Shown here in pieces: positions 44,445-52,370 of a stretch of 64,000 nucleotides of DNA. The notes below the pieces were generated by a model that had not been told where the DNA came from, did no database searches, and was given only the letters and a program-made list of their open reading frames with translations. Numbering within the stretch: the stretch's first letter is position 1; every line of letters starts with the position of its first letter. The position numbers were made by a program, and so were the translations under genes. Origin of the DNA: Tsukamurella spumae (GTDB taxonomy: Bacteria; Actinomycetota; Actinomycetes; Mycobacteriales; Mycobacteriaceae); the NCBI RefSeq assembly GCF_012396015.1, contig NZ_JAAXOQ010000010.1, positions 1-64,000 on the forward strand. Direction: 5' to 3'.

Positions 44445-45304
44445 CAGCGGGTCTCCGGGTCGAGCACGAAGTCGTAGACCACGGTCTCGCCGTTGCCGTC
44501 CGCGGCGGGCTGCGGATCGAGCATCAGCTCGGGCTTGACGGCCGAGGCGATGTCGTCGTCGTTGTGCGCGTCGCCGGGGAAGTACAGCTGGGCGGTCAGC
44601 TGGTCCTTCCCGGGCGCGGACACCTTGAGGTGCAGATGGGCGGGGCGCCAGGCGTGCCAGCCGGCGGCGGAGATGAGCTTGCCGCAGGAGCCGTCGGTGG
44701 GGATCATGTACGGCGCCGGCCGGACGGTGGTGATCTCGAACCGCCCCTCGCCGTCGGCGACGACGGTGCCGCGCAGGTTCCACTCCGGGAGCCCGGGGGC
44801 GTACTGCGAGTAGAAGCCGTGCGCGTCGGCGTGCCAGATCTCGATCTTGGCGCCGGGCAGGGGCGCACCGTCGAGATCGCGGACCTGGCCCGCGAACAGC
44901 AGCGGAGTGCCCGCCTCGTCGGCGCGCTGCGGCAGGGTGCCCTTGCCGTTCTCACTGACCACGGGCGAGTCGGGCACGTAGTACGGGCCCTCGATGGTCC
45001 CCTTGTTGCCCTTGTGGTGTGCATTGTTGACGTCCTCGACGACGTGCTCGACCCACACGTCCAGGAACAGCGGCCACTCCCCGTCCTGGCCGACCCCGAT
45101 CATCCACGACTTGAGGGCGTCGTACTCGGGGTAGGTCACCCGGTGGCGGCGGATCACATCGTGCACGGCGGTGAGCACCTCGGTGGCGAGCTGCGAGACG
45201 CGCTCTGGTGGGGTCTCGGCTGCGCCGCCCTGCTTGTTCAGGAACGCTGCGGTGGCGCCGGCTCCGGAATCGGCGGCCTTGGCATCGAATTCGGTGGTGG
45301 TCAT
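44444..45304 (-). CDS. catA: Catechol 1,2-dioxygenase
   Basis: A 286-residue intradiol dioxygenase with a non-haem Fe(III) that splits catechol to cis,cis-muconate. The iron ligands are Tyr in GPYYVPDSP, Tyr in the PAPYMIP segment, and two His in RPAHLHLKV. The N-terminal helical dimerisation region (about residues 1-100) is normal for the family. GAGGAG lies 6 nt upstream of the ATG. Gene order catB-catA-catC is the usual actinobacterial arrangement; 53 bp separate it from catB. Confidence 0.95.
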   Translation of the reverse strand: MTTTEFDAKAADSGAGATAAFLNKQGGAAETPPERVSQLATEVLTAVHDVIRRHRVTYPEYDALKSWMIGVGQDGEWPLFLDVWVEHVVEDVNNAHHKGNKGTIEGPYYVPDSPVVSENGKGTLPQRADEAGTPLLFAGQVRDLDGAPLPGAKIEIWHADAHGFYSQYAPGLPEWNLRGTVVADGEGRFEITTVRPAPYMIPTDGSCGKLISAAGWHAWRPAHLHLKVSAPGKDQLTAQLYFPGDAHNDDDIASAVKPELMLDPQPAADGNGETVVYDFVLDPETR

Positions 45305-45357
45305 GATCTTCTCCTCGGGTGGGCTGATGAAAGAAAGAGGCTGGGGGGACGGGCTGC

Positions 45358-46470
45358 TCACCCGTCCAGGCGGTAGTGCGCCAGCTTGTCGGGGTCGACG
45401 GTGACCCCGATGCCCGGTCCTGCGGGCGCGGCTAGCTCGCCGTCGACGATGCGCAGCGGCTCGGTGAGCAGGTCGTCGGCCATGTCCAGGAAGTTGGACA
45501 GCTCGCCGGCGCGGGCGCTGGTGGCGGCGTGGGCGGCGCCGAAGGCGACGGTGCAGGCGGTGCCGAGCTGGCCGTCGATCTGGTTGCCCATCACCACCTC
45601 CACGCCGAGCCCGGTCGCCAGGTGCAGGATCTCCTGCGAGCCGGTGAATCCCGTGCGGGCGGTCTTGATGGAGACGGCGGTGGCGCCGCCGCCGAGCAGC
45701 TCGCGGGTGACCTCCGCGGGCGTGGTCACGGATTCGTCGCCGACGAACGGGACGCGGCAGTTCGCCACCAGCCGGCGCCGGCCGAGCACGTCGTCGGCCG
45801 GACAGAGCTCCTCGGCGAGGGTGAGTCCGGCGTCGGCGAGCAGGTCGAGCGCGCGCAGCGATTCCGACGGTGTCCAGCCGCGGTTGCCGTCGATGTACAG
45901 CTCGGCCTTGTCGCCGAGGGTGTTCCGCAGGGCGCGGACCACGTCGACGTCGAGGTCGATCGGCCGGCGACCCACCTTCACCTTGAAGGTGGTGATGCCG
46001 TACCGGTCCCGGATGGCGGAGGCCTCCTGCGCCATCGCGGCGGGGGCGTCGAAGCCGAGCATGTGACACACGCGCATCCGGTCGGTGTGGCCGCCGAGAG
46101 CGCGGTGCACGGACGTGCCCCAGGCCTGTGCGAGCACGTCCCAGACGGCCATGTCGACGGCGGCCTTCGCCGCGGGATTGCCGACGGTGCGGTGCATCCG
46201 GGCATGCAGGGCCGAGCGCCGATCGGCGTCGAGTCCGACGAGCTGGGGTGCGAAGATCCCGTCGATGACGGCGACGATCCCGGCCTGGGTCTCCCCGTAG
46301 GTGAAGGGCCGCGGCGGCGCGTCGGCGTGGCCGATGAGTCCGCCCGCGGTGCGTACCCGAACGAGTACGTGGTCGGCGTGGGTGACCTCGCCGGAGGCGA
46401 ACTTCAGTGGTTTGACGTAGGGGATCCGGTACGGGATCGCCTCGATGGCGGTGATGCGCAGGTCGGTCAT
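45358..46470 (-). CDS. catB: Muconate cycloisomerase
   Basis: A 370-residue enolase-superfamily enzyme turning cis,cis-muconate into muconolactone. The catalytic KxK is TFKVKVG, metal ligands are D (YIDGNRGW), E (LAEELCP) and D (FVGDESV), and the opposite general-base lysine is in SIKTARTG. The start ATG 46470 overlaps the stop of the truncated LysR gene (ATGA). The start is therefore inside what was a regulator-catB operon, and catB expression now depends on whatever promoter lies upstream of that remnant. Confidence 0.93.
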   Translation of the reverse strand: MTDLRITAIEAIPYRIPYVKPLKFASGEVTHADHVLVRVRTAGGLIGHADAPPRPFTYGETQAGIVAVIDGIFAPQLVGLDADRRSALHARMHRTVGNPAAKAAVDMAVWDVLAQAWGTSVHRALGGHTDRMRVCHMLGFDAPAAMAQEASAIRDRYGITTFKVKVGRRPIDLDVDVVRALRNTLGDKAELYIDGNRGWTPSESLRALDLLADAGLTLAEELCPADDVLGRRRLVANCRVPFVGDESVTTPAEVTRELLGGGATAVSIKTARTGFTGSQEILHLATGLGVEVVMGNQIDGQLGTACTVAFGAAHAATSARAGELSNFLDMADDLLTEPLRIVDGELAAPAGPGIGVTVDPDKLAHYRLDG

Positions 46471-46829
46471 GCCGCGGTCTTCCGGTCGTCGGTGAGGTCG
46501 GTCTCGCTCAGTGCCCTGAGGACGCGAGCGAGCAGGGGTGAGTCGTCGGCGGTGCGCCACGCGAGGGCCAGCTCGACGCTCTCGGTGTCGGGCAGGTCCA
46601 CGAAGTGGACACCGGGGAGCTGGATGGAGTTGGCGGTGCGGGGGACCAGGGCGATCCCGAGCCCCGCCGCGACGAGGGCGAGCAGGGTGGAGGTCTGCGA
46701 CACCTGGTGCGCGCGGCGCGGGGTGAAGCCCGCGGCGGCGCAGGTGCGGACCACGGCACCGTCGACGACCGAGCCGGTGTCCGCCGGGCCCGCCGGCGGG
46801 TTGCTCGCGATCCGCGATTCAGTGATACG
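46467..46829 (-). pseudogene. C-terminal remnant of a LysR-type regulator (CatR-like)
   Basis: An open frame of 121 codons, bounded by an in-frame TAG at 46830-46832, encodes the second half of a LysR effector domain. The motifs GFTPRRAHQVSQTSTLLALVAAGLGIALVP (in parts), followed by PGVHFVDLPD and ELALAW, are typical. A full regulator would be about 300 residues; the N-terminal helix-turn-helix and first effector subdomain are missing, and no good start codon is available (a GTG exists at 46754). Junction to unrelated sequence lies around 46790-46830. The stop still overlaps the catB start, showing it was once the first gene of the cat operon. As it stands it cannot bind DNA. Confidence 0.75.
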
Positions 46830-46875
46830 CTATAGCAAAGATGATCGAGGTTCAGCTGCGCTTGAGGGGGCGAAG

Positions 46876-47130
46876 ATGAGATTCACAAGAATGCGAATCG
46901 CGCTGATGTCGGCGCTCGGCCTCGCCGTCGTGTTGTGCGGTGTGGGACTGTGGATCGTCGAATCACACCTGGTATCGACGGATCCGGACTGCGACGGCGC
47001 GCACTCGTCCCGCGCGGTGCCCGGCGTGCTCGTCGCGGTCGACGATCACGTATCGCTCGGCGTCCACGACACCATGCTGTCGTGGATGGGCTGTGGCACG
47101 CCCGCCCCGTCACGCGTCTCCGCGAAATAG
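46876..47130 (+). CDS. Small secreted or membrane-anchored orphan protein
   Basis: An 84-residue protein with an N-terminal basic stretch and hydrophobic segment (about residues 7-28) that could be a signal peptide or anchor. About 55 extracytoplasmic residues follow, with three or four cysteines counting one in the membrane segment (DPDCDGAHSS, MGCGTP), allowing a disulfide. GAGGGGG precedes ATG 46876. The start region is more AT-rich than its surroundings and abuts the broken LysR gene, so it may have come with the event that truncated it. I do not recognise a family. Confidence 0.55.
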   Translation: MRFTRMRIALMSALGLAVVLCGVGLWIVESHLVSTDPDCDGAHSSRAVPGVLVAVDDHVSLGVHDTMLSWMGCGTPAPSRVSAK

Positions 47131-47146
47131 TCTTCACTGGGCGGGG

Positions 47147-47188
47147 GCGGAGAACGGCGGCCGACGAGTGTCGGCCGCCGTTCTCCGC
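47147..47188. terminator. Strong bidirectional terminator
   Basis: A perfect 19-bp stem (47147-47165 with 47170-47188) and a 4-nt loop, followed by TTT, lie between the 84-residue orphan gene and the convergent dapD. The strongest hairpin in the window. Confidence 0.85.
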
Positions 47189-47197
47189 TTTCGGGCG

Positions 47198-48148
47198 TCA
47201 GTTCTTGTGCAGGGCGGCGTTGAGCTCCACGCCCTCGCTCTTCCACGGCACGACCTCGACGGCGCCGGTCACGGAGTTGCGGCGGAACAACAGGTTGCTC
47301 CGGCCGGCCAGCTCGCGGGCCTTGACCTGTGTCCCGTCCGGCGCGGTGACCTTGGTGCCCGCGGTCAGGTAGAGGCCCGCCTCGAGCACGCAGTCGTCGC
47401 CGAGCGGGATGCCCAGGCCGGAGTTCGCGCCGAGCAGGCAGCGCTCGCCGAGCGCGATCGTCTCCTTGCCGCCGCCGGACAGCGTGCCCATGGTCGACGC
47501 GCCGCCGCCCACGTCCGAGTGGTCGCCGATGACGACGCCCGCGGAGATGCGCCCCTCGACCATCGCGGTACCGAGCGTGCCGGCGTTGAAGTTCACGAAG
47601 CCCTCGTGCATCACGGTGGTGCCCTCGGCGAGGTGCGCGCCCAGGCGTACGCGGTCCGCGTCGCCGATCCGGACGCCGGTGGGCAGCACGTAGTCGACCA
47701 TGCGCGGGAACTTGTCCACCGAGTACACCGTGACATGGCCCCGCGGGAACAGCGCCGCGCGGACCGATTCGAAGTCGACGGGGGAGCAGGGGCCGAAGTT
47801 TGTCCACACCACGTTCGCCAGCAGGCCGAACTGGCCCTCGAGGCTCAGGCCGTGCGGCTGCACCAGGCGGTGGCTCAGCAGGTGCAGCCGGAGGTACACG
47901 TCGTGCGCGTCGACGGGGGCCGCCGCGAGGTCCGCGATCGTGGTCTGCACGACCACGACCCGCACCTTGCGCGCCGCGTCCGCCCCGGCCGAGGCGGTCA
48001 GGAGCTCCGGAGCCCCGGCGGGATCCTGCACGGTGCCGACGGTGCCGCCGCCGTCCGTCAGCTCCGGCGCGGGGTACCAGGTGTCGAGCACCGTCCCGTC
48101 ATCGGTCAGGGTGGCCAGTCCGTACGCCTTTGCTCCACGATTCGTCAC
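47198..48148 (-). CDS. dapD: 2,3,4,5-tetrahydropyridine-2,6-dicarboxylate N-succinyltransferase
   Basis: A 316-residue trimeric left-handed beta-helix enzyme that succinylates tetrahydrodipicolinate in lysine/DAP synthesis. The hexapeptide-repeat region ([22 protein letters not shown], then [20 protein letters not shown], in parts) and [14 protein letters not shown] fit the actinobacterial DapD type. GTG 48148 follows TACCCT (minus strand, 48155-48160) by 6 nt, so it is leaderless. Frames open further upstream have no similarity. Position matches Rv1201c. Confidence 0.93.
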   Translation of the reverse strand: MTNRGAKAYGLATLTDDGTVLDTWYPAPELTDGGGTVGTVQDPAGAPELLTASAGADAARKVRVVVVQTTIADLAAAPVDAHDVYLRLHLLSHRLVQPHGLSLEGQFGLLANVVWTNFGPCSPVDFESVRAALFPRGHVTVYSVDKFPRMVDYVLPTGVRIGDADRVRLGAHLAEGTTVMHEGFVNFNAGTLGTAMVEGRISAGVVIGDHSDVGGGASTMGTLSGGGKETIALGERCLLGANSGLGIPLGDDCVLEAGLYLTAGTKVTAPDGTQVKARELAGRSNLLFRRNSVTGAVEVVPWKSEGVELNAALHKN

Positions 48149-48177
48149 CCGATCAGGGTACCGGCCCGGCCTCCCGA

Positions 48178-48900
48178 CTATGAGTCGTAGGGCGGGCTCG
48201 GCGGCGGCACCGGGTGGGCGCTCACGAGACGCACGATCGGCCGGTAGTGGCGCGCGCGGGTCGCGGTCCCGGGGACGAGCCGGGCGACGGCGGTGACCCA
48301 GGTGCCGTCCGGGGGAAGCGCGGGAGCGCCCTCGATCTCGATCTCGATGGGGCGGGCGTCCGCCACGCAGCACCAGATCATGATCCGCGTGAGGAAGGGG
48401 CGCCCGTCGATGTGGGTGACGTACGCCGTCATCGTCACGTCCCGGTCCAGGGTGCCCGCGGTGTCCGACACGGCGCGGTTCTGGAAGTCGTTGAGGGCGA
48501 TGCGCGGGGCGTCTCCCGGTGGCAGCGGCGGGTAGGCGCGTCCGGGCTCGTCCGTCGTCGCGGCCACGACGACGGTGCGCTGCGCGGTGCCGGGATCGAG
48601 AGCCGGCGGCGCGCAGAACAGCAGGAGCAGCACCGGTACGAGCAGGACCCATCCGATGCGGCCGGAACCGTGGCCGTGGCCGTGCGCGTCGTCGAACTCC
48701 TCGTCCTCCTCGTCCGCACGTACCTCGGCGATGTCGGCCGCCATCCCGCCGACGGCGAGGACCACGACCACCACGGCCGAGGCCGCCAGGAACCAGAACA
48801 TCACCGGGCGTACGTAGTTGAGGTAGGTGCCGGTGGCGGTAGCGATGGCGACAGCACTGCCGAACAGCAGCAGGAGCAGGTTCCGGGCGGGTCGGTTCAT
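48178..48900 (-). CDS. TIGR03943/DUF1980 membrane protein (YcgQ-like)
   Basis: A 240-residue protein with two or three N-terminal transmembrane segments (about 8-25, 30-50 and 82-98). A His/Asp/Glu-rich loop ([19 protein letters not shown]) near residue 65-80 may bind metal, and an extracytoplasmic beta-rich domain contains [18 protein letters not shown]. Genes of this type accompany DUF318 permeases and in Bacillus (ycgQ-ycgR) are zinc-regulated; a metal-related role is therefore likely, but I see no Zur box here. It begins one base after the permease stop. Confidence 0.78.
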   Translation of the reverse strand: MNRPARNLLLLLFGSAVAIATATGTYLNYVRPVMFWFLAASAVVVVVLAVGGMAADIAEVRADEEDEEFDDAHGHGHGSGRIGWVLLVPVLLLLFCAPPALDPGTAQRTVVVAATTDEPGRAYPPLPPGDAPRIALNDFQNRAVSDTAGTLDRDVTMTAYVTHIDGRPFLTRIMIWCCVADARPIEIEIEGAPALPPDGTWVTAVARLVPGTATRARHYRPIVRLVSAHPVPPPSPPYDS

Positions 48901-48901
48901 C

Positions 48902-49900
48902 TCACCGCCACCCCACGAACAGCGCACCCGCTGCGGTGCCGCACACGACGGCGACGATGAGGCACAGGGGCGCGAACCGCGCGACGAACCGCCGCCCGAA
49001 GACGCCGGTCTGCATCGCCATGAGCTTCAGATCGACCGCCGGCCCGACGACGAGGAAGACCAGGCGCGGGATGAGGGGGAGCGCGGTCAGCGACGCCGCG
49101 ACGAAGGCGTCCGCCTCGCTGCACAGTGCCATGACCACGGCGAGTACCGCCATGACCGCGATCGTGAGCAGTATGTTCCCGGCGAGGTGGTCGATCCACG
49201 ACGCGGGCACGAGCACGTGCAGTGCCGCCGCGAGCGCCGCACCCGCCGCGAGGTAGGCGGCCGACTCCACGAGGTCGTGTCGGGCCGTCTCGCCCGCGAG
49301 GGCCAGCTTCCCGCGCACGCCCGCCGGCAGCGACCCGGCCAACGCGGCGTCCGGGGGCCGTCGGATCCACTCGGGTCTGCCGATGAGGAGCCACAGCCAG
49401 CCCACGACCAGCGCGGTCGCCAGGGAACCGGTGAGCCGCGCGGCCGCCATGATCGGCGTCTGCGGAAAGGCGACGGCCGTCGCGATGATCACCACGGGGT
49501 TCACGGCCGGAGCGGCGAGCAGGAAGGTGAGGGCCACCCCGTCGGGTACACCGCGGTCGCGCAGCCGCCCCGCGACCGGGACCGCGGAGCACTCGCACCC
49601 GGGAAGCGCCGCGCTCGAGACCCCGGCGACCACGACGGCCGCCGCGCGCCGCCGCGGCAGCACCCGACGCAGGGCCTCGGCCGAGACGAAACCGGCGATG
49701 GCGCCGCTCACCAGCACTCCGAGGACGAGGAACGGCGTGGCCTGCACGAAGATCCCGACGAACACCGTCGCCGCCGTGCGCAGAGCGGGCCGGGCGTCGA
49801 TGCCCGCCGTGAGCGGCCGCGCCGCCACGATCGTCGCGCACACGACCACGACGAGCACCGTCACCGCGGGGAACGAACGTTTCGCGAGGAGTTCGGGCAC
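48902..49900 (-). CDS. DUF318 permease (YcgR/UPF0718-like)
   Basis: A 332-residue membrane protein with eight or so transmembrane helices in two halves. The family signature SAALPGCECSAVPVAGRL and the paired motif LCSEADAFVAASLTALP (a Cys/Ser and acidic residue in each half) are clear. These permeases are of unknown substrate, often with DUF1980 partners and metal regulation. Start GTG 49900; no ribosome binding site, with CACACT 6 nt upstream as a weak -10, so it may be leaderless. Divergent from dapE by 48 bp. Confidence 0.82.
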   Translation of the reverse strand: MPELLAKRSFPAVTVLVVVVCATIVAARPLTAGIDARPALRTAATVFVGIFVQATPFLVLGVLVSGAIAGFVSAEALRRVLPRRRAAAVVVAGVSSAALPGCECSAVPVAGRLRDRGVPDGVALTFLLAAPAVNPVVIIATAVAFPQTPIMAAARLTGSLATALVVGWLWLLIGRPEWIRRPPDAALAGSLPAGVRGKLALAGETARHDLVESAAYLAAGAALAAALHVLVPASWIDHLAGNILLTIAVMAVLAVVMALCSEADAFVAASLTALPLIPRLVFLVVGPAVDLKLMAMQTGVFGRRFVARFAPLCLIVAVVCGTAAGALFVGWR

Positions 49901-49948
49901 GCGTCCAGTGTGCCGCGCCACCGGCCGCAGTGCCGATAGCCTGGGGGT

Positions 49949-51025
49949 GTGACTCTGGACATCGCCTCGGACCCGATCGACCTCACCGCCGCGCTGGTGG
50001 ACATCCCCAGCGTGAGCCACGACGAGGAGCACATCGCGAACGAGGTCGAGGCGGCGCTGCGCGGCCTCGACCGGTTCGAGGTGCTCCGCGTGGGCAACAA
50101 CGTGCTCGCGCGGACGAATCGCGGTCTGCCGCAACGCGTGATGCTGGCCGGTCACCTCGACACGGTGCCGATCGCCGACAACGTGCCCAGCCGCCGGGAG
50201 GGCGGGATCCTGCACGGGTGCGGCACCGTCGACATGAAGAGCGGCGACGCGGTCTTCCTGCACCTCGCCGCCACGATGGCCGAGCCCGCCTACGATCTGA
50301 CGCTGATCTTCTACGAGTGCGAGGAGATCGCCTCGCAGTTCAACGGCCTGGGCCGGATCGAGCGCGAGCTCCCGGAGTGGTTGGCCGCGGACGTCGCGAT
50401 CCTCGGCGAGCCCTCGGGCGGGCTCATCGAGGCGGGCTGCCAGGGCACGATCCGGGTGCGCATCACCGCGGGCGGCGTGCGCGCGCACAGCGCCCGGTCC
50501 TGGCTGGGCGACAACGCGATCCACAAGCTCGGCCCCGTGCTCACCGCCCTCCAGGCGTACACTGCGCGCACCGTCGACATCGACGGCTGCGAGTACCGCG
50601 AGGGTCTGTCCGCGGTGAAGATCGAGGGCGGCGTGGCCGGCAATGTCGTGCCCGACGAGGCCTTCGTCGATGTCAACTTCCGGTTCGCGCCGGACCGCAC
50701 CGTCGACGATGCCGTCGCGCACGTCCGGGAGGTCCTGGCCGCGCCGATCGCCGACGGTGCGCTGGGCTTCGAGGTGACCGACGCGGCGCCCGGCGCGCTC
50801 CCGGGCCTGGGGGCGCCCGCTGCGGCGCGGCTCGTGGAGGCGGCGCGGGGCCGGTACCGCGCCAAGTACGGGTGGACCGATGTCTCCCGATTCGCGGCGC
50901 TGGGCATCCCCGCGGTGAATTTCGGCCCCGGCGACCCGAATTACGCGCACAAGCGCGACGAACAGGTCGAGACCGCGCAGATCACCGAGGTGGCCGCCGT
51001 GCTGCGGGCCTTCCTCGCGGGATAG
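49949..51025 (+). CDS. dapE: Succinyl-diaminopimelate desuccinylase
   Basis: A 358-residue M20 metallopeptidase-fold enzyme cleaving N-succinyl-LL-DAP. Zinc ligands and catalytic residues appear as LAGHLDTVP (His, Asp), [10 protein letters not shown], and YECEEI (general-base Glu and ligand Glu). The last ligand His is in [11 protein letters not shown] 49949 follows TAGCCT (49937-49942) by 6 nt, so it is leaderless. Order dapD - (two genes) - dapE resembles M. tuberculosis Rv1201c-Rv1204c, but here dapE points the other way from dapD. Confidence 0.94.
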   Translation: MTLDIASDPIDLTAALVDIPSVSHDEEHIANEVEAALRGLDRFEVLRVGNNVLARTNRGLPQRVMLAGHLDTVPIADNVPSRREGGILHGCGTVDMKSGDAVFLHLAATMAEPAYDLTLIFYECEEIASQFNGLGRIERELPEWLAADVAILGEPSGGLIEAGCQGTIRVRITAGGVRAHSARSWLGDNAIHKLGPVLTALQAYTARTVDIDGCEYREGLSAVKIEGGVAGNVVPDEAFVDVNFRFAPDRTVDDAVAHVREVLAAPIADGALGFEVTDAAPGALPGLGAPAAARLVEAARGRYRAKYGWTDVSRFAALGIPAVNFGPGDPNYAHKRDEQVETAQITEVAAVLRAFLAG

Positions 51026-51035
51026 CGTGGGCGTC

Positions 51036-51815
51036 ATGGCAGCGGATAAGAAGCCTCAGGAGCACTACCTGCGTTATTGCGGGCCCGTGCGCGTGCAGGG
51101 CGCGGCGGCCCTGGAGTCGTCGACCACCGACCAGCGGCTGCTCGCGAACGCGGACGACGCCGACTGGTTGCACCGCGACCCGTGGCGCGTCATGCGGATC
51201 CAGGCGGAGTTCGTCGAGGGCTTCGGTGCGCTCGCCGAGCTGCCTCCGGCGGTCACGGTGTTCGGTTCCGCTCGGATCAAACAGGATTCGCCCGAGTACG
51301 CCACCGGTCGTGCGCTGGGCGCGGGGCTCGTGCGCGCGGGCTATGCGGTGATCACCGGCGGTGGCCCGGGCGCGATGGAGGCCGCGAACCGCGGCGCGAA
51401 GGACGCCGACGGGCTGTCGGTGGGCCTGGGGATCGAGCTGCCCTTCGAGCAGGGCCTCAACGACTGGGTGGATCTCGGCATCAACTTCCGCTACTTCTTC
51501 GTGCGCAAGACGATGTTCGTCAAGTACGCGCAGGCCTTCGTGTGCCTGCCCGGCGGTTTCGGCACGCTCGACGAGCTGTTCGAGGCGCTGACGCTGGTGC
51601 AGACCCGCAAGGTGACCCGCTTCCCGATCGTGCTGCTCGGCTCCGCGTACTGGGCCGGGCTGGTCGACTGGATCCGCGGCACGCTCACCGAACAGGGGAT
51701 GATCTCGCCCGGCGACGCCGACCTGATCACGGTCACCGACTCGGTGGACGAGGCGATCGCGATCATCCGGGACGCCGACGCCGTGCGCGAGATCGACGCG
51801 GCGGACCCGACGTGA
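51036..51815 (+). CDS. LOG-family (TIGR00730) Rossmann-fold protein, long form
   Basis: A 259-residue protein with an N-terminal extension of about 70 residues before the lysine-decarboxylase-like Rossmann core (VTVFGSARI, GGGPGAMEAANRGA, then PGGFGTLDE). The PGGxGTxxE motif defines nucleotide 5'-monophosphate phosphoribohydrolases of the LOG type, which release free cytokinin-like adenines or act on AMP/GMP. TAGCGT (51023-51028) overlaps the dapE stop and is followed 7 nt later by ATG 51036, so I prefer this start over the in-frame GTG 51027. The gene is coupled by GTGA to a second, shorter LOG gene. Confidence 0.82.
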   Translation: MAADKKPQEHYLRYCGPVRVQGAAALESSTTDQRLLANADDADWLHRDPWRVMRIQAEFVEGFGALAELPPAVTVFGSARIKQDSPEYATGRALGAGLVRAGYAVITGGGPGAMEAANRGAKDADGLSVGLGIELPFEQGLNDWVDLGINFRYFFVRKTMFVKYAQAFVCLPGGFGTLDELFEALTLVQTRKVTRFPIVLLGSAYWAGLVDWIRGTLTEQGMISPGDADLITVTDSVDEAIAIIRDADAVREIDAADPT

Positions 51816-52360
51816 CGGCGATCGCGGTGTTCTGCGCCTCGCGGCCCGTCCCCGAGGAGTTCATCGCCCTCGCCGCCGAGGTGGGCCGGGGCATCGCGGC
51901 GGGAGGCGACAGCCTCGTGTGGGGCGGCGGCCACGTCTCCATGATGGGAGCGGTCGCGCAGGCCGCCCGCGACGGCGGTGCCCGCACCCTGGGGGTGATC
52001 CCGCGGGCTCTGGTCGCCCGCGAGGTCGCCGACCACGGCGCGACCGAGCTCATCGTCGTGGACACCATGCGCGAGCGCAAGCAGCTCATGGACGACAACG
52101 CCGACGCCTTCCTCGTGCTCCCGGGCGGCGTGGGAACGCTCGAGGAGTTCTTCGAGGCGTGGACCGCCGGCTATCTGTCCATGCACGACAAGCCGGTGGT
52201 GGTGCTGGACCACGAGGGTTTCTACGCGCCGCTGCTGGACTGGATCGTCGGCCTCAAGACGCGGGGGTTCGTCGGTGACGCGGCTCTCGGTCGGCTGCAG
52301 CGGGCGACGGAGGTCACGGCCGCTCTCGACGCGTGCCGTGGTACGGCGGCACCACGGTAG
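51812..52360 (+). CDS. LOG-family phosphoribohydrolase, short form (Rv1205-like)
   Basis: A 182-residue LOG protein with IAVFCASRP at the N-terminus, GGGHVSMMGAVA, MRERKQLMDDNADAFLVLPGGVGTLEE (in parts) and the closing DHEGFYAPLLDWI. It matches M. tuberculosis Rv1205, whose product makes cytokinins and is degraded by the proteasome, in size and position before fadD6. The active site PGGVGTLEE is intact. GTG 51812 lies inside the stop of the upstream, longer LOG gene, so both paralogues should be made together and may form mixed oligomers. Confidence 0.87.
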   Translation: MTAIAVFCASRPVPEEFIALAAEVGRGIAAGGDSLVWGGGHVSMMGAVAQAARDGGARTLGVIPRALVAREVADHGATELIVVDTMRERKQLMDDNADAFLVLPGGVGTLEEFFEAWTAGYLSMHDKPVVVLDHEGFYAPLLDWIVGLKTRGFVGDAALGRLQRATEVTAALDACRGTAAPR

Positions 52361-52370
52361 GCTCGCCGCT

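Noticed and set aside
46467-46754. A functional 95-residue gene starting at GTG 46754
   Set aside because: The sequence is the end of a LysR effector domain, and the homologous frame continues upstream of the GTG to an in-frame stop, so it is a truncated regulator.
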